The notes beneath the pieces are model-generated. The model was not told the DNA's origin. It saw nothing but the letters and a program-made list of their open reading frames with translations, and made no database searches. Source: Spirochaetota bacterium (lineage in GTDB: Bacteria; Spirochaetota; UBA4802; JAFGJZ01). Taken from it: a DNA stretch of 5,988 nucleotides. Position 1 is the stretch's first letter, and every line of letters begins with the position of its first letter. Of the stretch, positions 1 through 4,685 are shown piece by piece. The stretch covers positions 1 to 5,988 of the forward strand of contig JAKJGA010000106.1 in assembly GCA_022704645.1 (NCBI GenBank). Direction: 5' to 3'. A program made the translations under genes and the position numbers.

Positions 1-1317
1 AGTGTCGGTTTTAAGCACAGGGAAATAAATTCGAAAAGATGTACCTTTTCCTTTTTCGCTGAAGACATTAATAGTTCCGTTAAGATTCTTAACATTTCCG
101 AAAACTGTTGAAAGTCCGAGTCCCTGATGATTAGAATCACTTTTTGTTGAAAAGAACGGATCAAATATTTTATCTATTATATTTTTATCTATTCCGCTTC
201 CAGTGTCGCTTATATCAACCTCGATATAATCTCCCGGTGCAACTTTATTAACACATGTCTTGATATAAGTTTCATCGAGATATACATTTTCTGTTGAAAT
301 TGAAATACTTCCGCCTTCAGGCATGGCTTCTTTTGAATTTACACAGATGTTTAAAAATATACTCTGCAAAGAAGGAGAGTCTGCAAGGATGAAAGGAGTA
401 TTTGATTTGAAGTTAGTGCTGATTGTTATATTGCTTTTTGAAATTCGACTGAGTGTTGTTGATATGTCTTTTAAGGAATCATTCAAGTCGGTTTTAATCT
501 TTGCGGAATCTGTTTTGCGTGAAAAAGCCATTAGCTTTCCTACAAGCTCGGAAGCTTTTTCTGAACCGTCTATAATAAGATTAACATAGTCTTTGTAGGG
601 CGAATTTTGCGGGAGCTGTGTTAACAGCATGTCGGCGTTGCCCATTATTCCGCCAAGCATATTGTTAAAATCATGGGCAATACCGCCTGACAGCTGAGCT
701 AAAATGTCCATTTTTTCGGATTGATTCAACTGTTGTTCAAGATTTTTTCTTTCAGTGATATCCAGAGCAAGACCAAGAACTCCGGTAATTTTCCCAGTTG
801 ACGTTTTCAGGGGAATTTTTGAAATCAAAATTGTTGATATGTTTCCGTCTGAACTTCTGAGAGGTTCTTCAATATTGATTATAGGTTTGCCGACGGTAAT
901 AACAGCTTCATCCATTTTAATATAGGCCAGACGGTCATCATTTCTCCATGGGAGTTCATTGTCTGTTTTTCCTATAATTGATTCCGGAGAATCTAGTCCG
1001 GTTATTTCTGCAAAACTTTTACTGCATCCTCTGTATATTCCGGATACATCCTTCCAGAAAATGTAGTGCGGCACATTTAAAAGAATGTCATTGAGAATAT
1101 TCGTTTTTTCAATTAGTGTTTTCTCTGATTTTTTCTGCTTTATGATAATAATAATTGCACACACATTCAGGATTAAAGATGCACAAAAAAATAGTATTAT
1201 GAATGATATATTATGAGAAAAGAAAATACCTGCAGAGACAGGCAAATCGGTCTGGATTGCCAAGAGGTGGGTTTGGCTGAATACTGATAATAATGCTGAT
1301 ATTATTAATATTAACAT
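1..1317 (-). CDS. PAS-domain sensor histidine kinase, C-terminus cut off by window edge
   Basis: Membrane sensor kinase that would autophosphorylate on a histidine and pass the phosphate to a receiver domain. The frame is open for 439 codons and leaves the window in frame at position 1. Seen in order: hydrophobic N-terminus (about 2-20), a short loop, a second membrane segment (about 38-59) ending in KQKK, a PAS domain (about 72-190, with GVLGLALDITERK at its end), then a HisKA box with GGIAHDFNN, phospho-acceptor H215. The HATPase domain follows: N-box FLNICVNSKEAMP with N327, G1 box DTGSGI (371-376), F box FDPFFSTK and G2 box QGLGLS (398-403). The loop between the membrane segments is only about 17 residues, so sensing probably falls to the PAS domain. 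The HDFNN type of H-box is common in hybrid kinases, so a receiver domain may follow outside the window. The ATG at 1317 is the only in-frame ATG after the stop at 1345-1347, and it has no Shine-Dalgarno. Kinase identity is secure; the signal is unknown. Confidence 0.93.
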   Translation of the reverse strand, partial: MLILIISALLSVFSQTHLLAIQTDLPVSAGIFFSHNISFIILFFCASLILNVCAIIIIIKQKKSEKTLIEKTNILNDILLNVPHYIFWKDVSGIYRGCSKSFAEITGLDSPESIIGKTDNELPWRNDDRLAYIKMDEAVITVGKPIINIEEPLRSSDGNISTILISKIPLKTSTGKITGVLGLALDITERKNLEQQLNQSEKMDILAQLSGGIAHDFNNMLGGIMGNADMLLTQLPQNSPYKDYVNLIIDGSEKASELVGKLMAFSRKTDSAKIKTDLNDSLKDISTTLSRISKSNITISTNFKSNTPFILADSPSLQSIFLNICVNSKEAMPEGGSISISTENVYLDETYIKTCVNKVAPGDYIEVDISDTGSGIDKNIIDKIFDPFFSTKSDSNHQGLGLSTVFGNVKNLNGTINVFSEKGKGTSFRIYFPVLKTDT

Positions 1318-1323
1318 TAGATG

Positions 1324-1352
1324 ATTGTAATTGATGATAAAGCATTAATCAA
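1324..1352 (-). promoter_or_regulatory. Candidate sigma-70 promoter giving a leaderless kinase transcript
   Basis: On the minus strand TTGATT (1347-1352) and TACAAT (1324-1329) are separated by exactly 17 nt. They match the -35 and -10 consensus at 4/6 and 5/6. The -10 box ends 6 nt before the kinase ATG, so the predicted start of transcription is at or next to the A of the start codon. This fits the missing Shine-Dalgarno. The -35 lies in one arm of the adjacent inverted repeat. In AT-rich DNA such matches also arise by chance. Confidence 0.45.
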
Positions 1353-1381
1353 ATGAAAAACATCATTGATTAATGCTTTAT
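1337..1381. repeat. Perfect 16-bp inverted repeat, operator or weak terminator
   Basis: The arms 1337-1352 and 1366-1381 are perfect reverse complements of 16 bp with a 13-nt centre, and a few more pairs are possible inside with a bulge. The repeat begins 7 nt after the stop codon of the chaperone-like gene and ends 19 nt before the kinase ATG. As RNA on the minus strand it would make a long AT-rich hairpin, but the sequence after it (ATCATCAATTAC on that strand) is not a T-tract, so intrinsic termination would be weak. T-runs flank the other side, so a plus-strand terminator is possible although no plus-strand gene precedes it. One arm overlaps the candidate -35 of the kinase, so an operator role is also plausible. 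Confidence 0.75.
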
Positions 1382-1387
1382 GGCTTT

Positions 1388-1792
1388 TTAGTTTTTATCT
1401 CTTCCGGTAAGCTCTTCTTCAAGTTCGTCAGCTTTTGCGGCGATATAAAAAAGAGATTTAATGAAACGTTCAGGTTCACAGTTTTTTAACAGCATGGAAC
1501 TTCTTAAAATGAGAGATTTTCCGGTAAGAGCAATTGCTCCGTATTCAAGTGTGGCGTTCATTTTCAGAGCAAACTTATACAACTCGGCAGAATCTTCTTT
1601 TAGTCCTGCTATTGCAGAATAATAATGAATAACTCTGTCTCCTGATTCATCTTTTGCAAGAGAGATCAGAACTTCTTGCGACCTGTTGTTGTCAAAATCA
1701 ATTTTTGTCGAATAATGACCTTCCTCAGTTTTATGAAACTTAAGTTTTAGCTCTGAAGCTATAGCCGCGATAAAACCGTCAAAAACCTGCAT
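1388..1792 (-). CDS. Small acidic YbjN / type III secretion chaperone-like protein
   Basis: A 134-residue protein with no signal peptide or membrane segment. Its pattern is an N-terminal helix (about 1-18), a strand-rich middle including STKIDFDN and QEVLISLAKD (28-48), then alternating helix and strands with LYKFALKMNATLEYGAIAL (71-89) and SLILRSSMLL (93-102). It ends in a long helix, FIKSLFYIAAKADELEEEL (110-128). This order and the ...AADELE-type last helix resemble the YbjN and CesT-like type III secretion chaperone fold; this is recognition by eye, not a search result. I count 22 acidic against 18 basic residues, in keeping with the mild acidity of secretion chaperones. The start is 8 nt after the stop of the flagellin-like gene, with TAGGAG overlapping that stop, so the two should be translated together. 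I infer it binds that protein. It could instead be an unrelated YbjN-type protein. Confidence 0.72.
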   Translation of the reverse strand: MQVFDGFIAAIASELKLKFHKTEEGHYSTKIDFDNNRSQEVLISLAKDESGDRVIHYYSAIAGLKEDSAELYKFALKMNATLEYGAIALTGKSLILRSSMLLKNCEPERFIKSLFYIAAKADELEEELTGRDKN

Positions 1793-1797
1793 GATTG

Positions 1798-1803
1798 CTC
1801 CTA
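1798..1803 (-). promoter_or_regulatory. Shine-Dalgarno overlapping upstream stop codon
   Basis: TAGGAG on the minus strand contains the TAG stop of the flagellin-like gene (1801-1803), and its GGAG lies 5 nt before the chaperone-like ATG at 1792. Ribosomes ending on the first gene would sit on the start signal of the second, a classic translational-coupling layout that keeps partner proteins in ratio. It also fixes the start of the second gene. Confidence 0.85.
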
Positions 1804-2415
1804 TAAGATTGAATTTAAATTCGCTGAGTTTATATTTCCCTGCGCCTTCAATGCCGAAAAAGGGTCGCTCCTTATGAAAGAAACAGCATATTCCCTTGAT
1901 TCTTCAATATTGTTTTTTGCCGGAATCTGTTGTTCATAATAGTTTGCGTTTGCGGCAAGATTCTGATTAGTTTCAGACAAATTATTGTTAATTTCGGACA
2001 TTTTATTGAAGTCAAGTTTTGACTGCAGCATTTCGCGCATTGTAGAAATATCTTCTTTTGCAAGAGCCAGATTATCCTGAGTCTGCGGATTGAAAGGCGG
2101 AATGGTAATCTTTGGCCCGAACTGACCAAGCTGATTACCGATGTCTGAAATTTCTGTATTGATTTCCTGACGGCTGGTATCGCCGGTTATTATAGTTTCA
2201 GATGCCATATTCATCAGTCTTGATGATACGGAAAGAGCCTGGCTTACTATTGCCTGAGCCTTTTGGATGATCATGAAAGCGTCCATTATGCTCCTTCCGG
2301 ACGACATCATCGGCTGTTCGGCTCTTTGAGGCTGTTCAATTCTAATCTGACGAGACGTACTGCGGTTTGCCCTAACCGCGGCATCATTCTGCAGATGCAC
2401 ACCTTCTATCTTCAT
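1801..2415 (-). CDS. Minimal flagellin-like protein (204 residues)
   Basis: Residues 40-100 follow the flagellin N-terminal D1 pattern: a helix around MDAFMIIQKAQAIVSQAL (44-61), SRLMNMASE in the place of the usual RIRELAVQ, a GDTSR turn, then EINTEISDIGNQLGQF. Residues 112-204 follow the C-terminal end: a helical stretch 115-140, NNNLSETNQNLAAN (143-156) like flagellin N-L-x-x-T-x-x-N-L, an acidic ESREYAVSFI segment, and FSALKAQGNINSANLNSIL (186-204) like the closing A-x-x-x-L-x-Q-A-N ... LL. The protein has no cysteine or tryptophan, typical of flagellins. It has no D2/D3 region; only a short proline-containing link, PKITIPPFNPQ, joins the halves. The usual N-terminal D0 signature (LSSGLRINRA-type) is missing and replaced by a polar, Q/R-rich stretch (1-39). 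GGGAGG 5 nt before ATG supports the start. Likely secreted through a flagellar or type III route; a true filament subunit is unlikely without D0. Homology is judged by eye. Confidence 0.72.
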   Translation of the reverse strand: MKIEGVHLQNDAAVRANRSTSRQIRIEQPQRAEQPMMSSGRSIMDAFMIIQKAQAIVSQALSVSSRLMNMASETIITGDTSRQEINTEISDIGNQLGQFGPKITIPPFNPQTQDNLALAKEDISTMREMLQSKLDFNKMSEINNNLSETNQNLAANANYYEQQIPAKNNIEESREYAVSFIRSDPFSALKAQGNINSANLNSIL

Positions 2416-2447
2416 GGTTCCCTCCCTGAAAACAACATGAACAAGAT

Positions 2448-2476
2448 AATTTAATAGATTTTCGGCATCATGTCAA
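2448..2476 (-). promoter_or_regulatory. Sigma-70-like promoter of the flagellin-like operon
   Basis: A perfect TTGACA (2471-2476) lies 17 nt from TAAATT (2448-2453, 4/6 match to TATAAT) on the minus strand. Transcription would begin near 2441, giving a leader of about 25 nt that carries the GGGAGG ribosome site. It overlaps the sigma-28-like element described separately, so which polymerase uses the region is open. Confidence 0.5.
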
Positions 2477-2484
2477 TTACTTTA
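2459..2484 (-). promoter_or_regulatory. Sigma-28 (FliA/SigD)-like flagellar promoter
   Basis: On the minus strand TAAAGTAA (2477-2484) precedes GCCGAAAA (2459-2466). Counted from TAAA the spacing is 14 nt. The known flagellar sigma-28 consensus is TAAA, 15 nt, GCCGATAA in enteric bacteria and TAAA, 14-16 nt, GCCGATAT in Bacillus. The -10 element matches 7 of 8 positions to the enteric form. Transcription would start near 2451, about 36 nt before the flagellin-like ATG. A sigma-28 element directly before a flagellin-like gene is mutually supporting evidence. Confidence 0.55.
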
Positions 2485-2497
2485 AGAAGTCAGTTGT

Positions 2498-3298
2498 CTA
2501 TCCGAGATAACCTGATATGCGGGAATAAATGTATTCCGGTTTCCGGTTCAGTTTATTTCCGAAAGTCATTCTGCATAAACTTTTTTGTTCAGTAAAACCG
2601 CGAGATAATGCATAATGTATTGCCGCAAAATTTGCTTCCGGAATGGATAATATGAGAGGATTTTTATGTTTCAGAAGAGATATTCCGGATTCGGCGTCAA
2701 CCGCTGTAATCAATCCTTCTCCGAGAGACGGAATAAAGTAGCCTGAGAGAACTCCTTCTTTAATGCAGACAAAACTTTCAGAAAGCATATTTTGCAGTAC
2801 TTTTATTCTGTTTTCTCCGCTTGCTTTTTGATCGAGTGAATATATCTCTTTACGATACTTTTCGATAAACGGAAGAACTTCGCAGTCTGGAATTTCTTTT
2901 AAAGCTTCTGTATCTTTTGCTAATACTAGATAATTTTCGGTTTTTTCAAAATCGAATTTTTGATAAACAGGCAGTCCGTCATCTGTTGCAATCAAAGAAA
3001 CGGTTTGAATATTTTTGTCTGTAAGAAAATTCATCAAATGAGATACAATCATTGATCCCAAACCGTTTCTTCTGTATTCAGGACTGACTATTATATGGGC
3101 AAGCCATGCTGTTCTTTCGAGAACAATTGCGCATCCGCATCCGGATATTTTATTATCTGCGATAAGTTTGAAAGGATAACAGAAACCGGATGCGCAGTAA
3201 AATTTAAAAGCAGGAATAATATCAGACCAGCCTTCCGGCTGGAGATTTCTGATATCATCAAGATCAGCGTTTTTTATTGTGCTGATTGAAATACTCAT
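2498..3298 (-). CDS. GNAT acetyltransferase with YitH/HolE-type C-terminal domain
   Basis: Predicted cytoplasmic acetyl-CoA-dependent N-acetyltransferase of 266 residues. The N-terminal half is a canonical GNAT domain: motif A is HIIVSPEYRRNGLGSMIVSHL (split here as 68-75 and 76-88), with the acetyl-CoA pyrophosphate loop R76-R77-N-G-L-G81, followed by a motif-B-like GLPVYQKFDF (108-117). The C-terminal half (about 140-266) has the features of the second acetyltransferase domain seen in YitH/HolE-like proteins: LDQKASGENR (155-164), VLSGYFIPSLGEG (183-195), LSIPEANFAAIHYALSRGF (217-235) and a closing CRMTFGN. The substrate cannot be told. It starts 8 nt after the stop of the hydrolase gene without a clear Shine-Dalgarno, so it probably relies on coupling to that gene. 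Four cysteines cluster at 35, 40, 54 and 56. The family call is firm, the substrate unknown. Confidence 0.88.
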   Translation of the reverse strand: MSISISTIKNADLDDIRNLQPEGWSDIIPAFKFYCASGFCYPFKLIADNKISGCGCAIVLERTAWLAHIIVSPEYRRNGLGSMIVSHLMNFLTDKNIQTVSLIATDDGLPVYQKFDFEKTENYLVLAKDTEALKEIPDCEVLPFIEKYRKEIYSLDQKASGENRIKVLQNMLSESFVCIKEGVLSGYFIPSLGEGLITAVDAESGISLLKHKNPLILSIPEANFAAIHYALSRGFTEQKSLCRMTFGNKLNRKPEYIYSRISGYLG

Positions 3299-3306
3299 AA
3301 GGACTT

Positions 3307-3996
3307 TTATTGTTCTTTAATGAGTTTTTTTAAAGCTTCTTCTGTTGAAAGTATTTCAACACCAAGACATGAAAAATCCTGAATCTTGTTGTTTCGTCCT
3401 TCGTCGGTCTTTGTAACAATAGCATCTTTGATTACAGAGATTTTATATTTTCTGTTGAGTGCGCCTTTTATGGTTTTGTCGACGCAGTATTCTGCATCAG
3501 CACCGGCAATATAAAGATGGTTGATTTTATTTTTTACAAGAAAATCGTTAAGTTCCTTGTTTGAAAATGAATCAGAAATATGCTTTATGAAAAAGTTATT
3601 TCCTTCAACTTTAATGCGTTTATCCATTAAAGCTCCGTCTTCTCCGTGACGTAATGCACCTTTGGTAATAAATTTGATTATCGGATTAGTCTCTTTAAAT
3701 TCGTGCAGAATATAAACAGTTTCGGCTCTATTTGTGCTTATTATTCTGTTGATGTTTTCGATTGCTTCATCAGACTGAACCGTATTTGTGGCTATTTTTC
3801 CGTCCGGAAGTGTGATGTCATTCTGAAGATCAATGACGAGCAGAGCTTCTTTTTCTTTTCCGTAATCCTGAATCTTTTCTCCTGTTGTTACAACAGAGGC
3901 TTTTTTCATTACGCTTCCGACATACAAGAACAGGACAGCTCCAGAGACGATTAAAACTCCAATCAGAATTAATAGTACTTTTATTATCTTTTTCAT
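3307..3996 (-). CDS. Membrane-anchored isochorismatase-like cysteine hydrolase
   Basis: A 229-residue protein of the isochorismatase-like alpha/beta hydrolase superfamily, whose members hydrolyse amides or enol ethers (nicotinamide, isochorismate, N-carbamoyl compounds) through a D-K-C triad. Seen: ALLVIDLQND (51-60) with D56, FFIKHISDSF (135-144) with K138, and AGADAEYCVDKTIKGAL (164-180) with nucleophile C171. Positions and spacing suit the family. Unusually, a strongly hydrophobic segment (about 4-27) precedes the domain. Lysines at 2, 3 and 6 suggest the N-terminus stays inside and the enzyme faces the periplasm; no clear signal-peptidase site is seen, so it looks like an anchor. AAGGGGG about 5 nt before ATG supports the start. 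It leads a two-gene operon with the acetyltransferase. The substrate is not identifiable; the motifs do not single out nicotinamidase or a siderophore isochorismatase. Confidence 0.9.
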   Translation of the reverse strand: MKKIIKVLLILIGVLIVSGAVLFLYVGSVMKKASVVTTGEKIQDYGKEKEALLVIDLQNDITLPDGKIATNTVQSDEAIENINRIISTNRAETVYILHEFKETNPIIKFITKGALRHGEDGALMDKRIKVEGNNFFIKHISDSFSNKELNDFLVKNKINHLYIAGADAEYCVDKTIKGALNRKYKISVIKDAIVTKTDEGRNNKIQDFSCLGVEILSTEEALKKLIKEQ

Positions 3997-4027
3997 AATT
4001 TCCCCCTTCTAAAAAGCTTTTATGCCT

Positions 4028-4043
4028 TTAATTATGAAATTAA
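4028..4043. repeat. Palindrome over the -10 box (possible operator)
   Basis: TTAATT and AATTAA (6-bp arms, 4-nt centre) form a perfect dyad that covers the -10 box of the hydrolase promoter. A repressor bound here would block the promoter. A second palindrome, AAAAGCTTTT, lies at 4012-4021 just below the predicted transcription start. AT-rich dyads of this size are common by chance, so this is suggestive only. Confidence 0.35.
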
Positions 4044-4059
4044 TGGACTTTCCTGTAAA
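4031..4059 (-). promoter_or_regulatory. Sigma-70 promoter of the hydrolase-acetyltransferase operon
   Basis: TTTACA (4054-4059) and CATAAT (4031-4036) on the minus strand are 17 nt apart, each matching consensus at 5 of 6 positions. Transcription should begin near 4024, about 28 nt before the hydrolase ATG. The promoter lies in the 76-nt gap after the DinB-like gene, indicating that the hydrolase pair can be expressed separately from it. Confidence 0.65.
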
Positions 4060-4072
4060 AGGGGTGTTTTTA

Positions 4073-4540
4073 TCAATTCTTTTTGACTTTATTTGAAATA
4101 ATTTCGGAAACTCGTTCTTCAAACATATCATAATGAATTTTCATGTGTGAAAAGTAATCACTAAGCAAAAAGCCTAGTGACTTGTTGCCCTCGGATGTTT
4201 TCCATACATTCTCCAGATTTGCCGGATTGATATTTATGATGATGTGTATTAAGAAGTCATTATAATTTTTCCAGAGAGAAATAAGTTGTGAACAATCGAC
4301 ACTATTGACTTTTGAAATATTTTTCCATTCTTCCGGATCATAGTACGGAAATATGATTTCTTTTTCGGTTTGAAGCCGGATGAATCGCTGATGATTGTTT
4401 GATGCTGAATCAATGAGATGACCGATCATCTCTTTTAATGACCATTTTGTTTCGTCAATACGGATGGAAGATATATTCTCGTGATTTTTCATTAACGTGA
4501 AAAAGTCATCTATTAGACTGCGATATTCCTTAGAGGGCAT
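4073..4540 (-). CDS. DinB-superfamily metal-binding four-helix protein
   Basis: A 155-residue soluble protein of the DinB/YfiT-like superfamily, four-helix bundles that usually bind a divalent metal through three histidines. Seen: WSLKEMIGHLIDSASNNHQRF (33-53, with H41 on the first metal-binding helix), FPYYDPEEW (64-72), LISLWKNYNDFL (86-97) and LSDYFSHMKIHYDMF (126-140) with H132 and H136. H41, H132 and H136 form the expected triad. The HLIDSA-NNHQRF version is a recognisable subgroup. Members include thiol-dependent transferases and stress-induced proteins; this member's role is unknown. AGGAGA 7 nt before ATG supports the start. A TACAAT at 4578-4583 could be a -10 box but lacks a well-placed -35. 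The gene probably forms its own unit, because a hairpin separates it from the porin and a promoter follows it. Confidence 0.87.
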   Translation of the reverse strand: MPSKEYRSLIDDFFTLMKNHENISSIRIDETKWSLKEMIGHLIDSASNNHQRFIRLQTEKEIIFPYYDPEEWKNISKVNSVDCSQLISLWKNYNDFLIHIIININPANLENVWKTSEGNKSLGFLLSDYFSHMKIHYDMFEERVSEIISNKVKKN

Positions 4541-4625
4541 CTGTCTGTCTCCTGTAAAAAAGGTTCATAATGCTTGTATTGTATAGAATATGGTTTTCGG
4601 CAAGAGTAATTTCCTGATTGCTGAA

Positions 4626-4650
4626 ATGCCGCCGGTAATCCCGGCGGCAT
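4626..4650 (-). terminator. GC-rich hairpin after the porin gene, probable terminator
   Basis: Arms 4626-4635 and 4641-4650 are perfect 10-bp reverse complements (ATGCCGCCGG type) around a 5-nt loop. This is a very stable stem in otherwise AT-rich DNA, 36 nt below the porin stop codon. On the minus strand only a short TTT follows, so it is not a textbook intrinsic terminator. It may stop polymerase imperfectly or protect the porin mRNA 3' end. Confidence 0.6.
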
Positions 4651-4685
4651 GAATTGATAGAGAATTCCTTTTTGTTAAAAATGAT

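Noticed and set aside
323..589. Plus-strand open frame of 88 codons
   Set aside because: It is antisense to the kinase ATPase and dimerisation domains, has no family pattern, and the minus-strand frame is clearly the coding one.
1337..1381. FNR-type site suggested by TTGAT/ATCAA in the repeat arms
   Set aside because: The half-sites point outward with a 14-nt-scale gap instead of TTGAT-N4-ATCAA, so it is not an FNR box.
1872..2129. Minus-strand open frame of 85 codons inside the flagellin-like gene
   Set aside because: It is an out-of-frame shadow without a ribosome site or recognisable motif.
2474..2496. Imperfect dyad near the -35 region of the flagellin-like promoter
   Set aside because: The arms have internal mismatches and overlap promoter elements that already explain the sequence.
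4594..4601. Second GCCGAAAA on the minus strand before the DinB-like gene, possible sigma-28 -10 element
   Set aside because: No TAAA-type -35 is found 14-16 nt upstream, so the match is probably chance.
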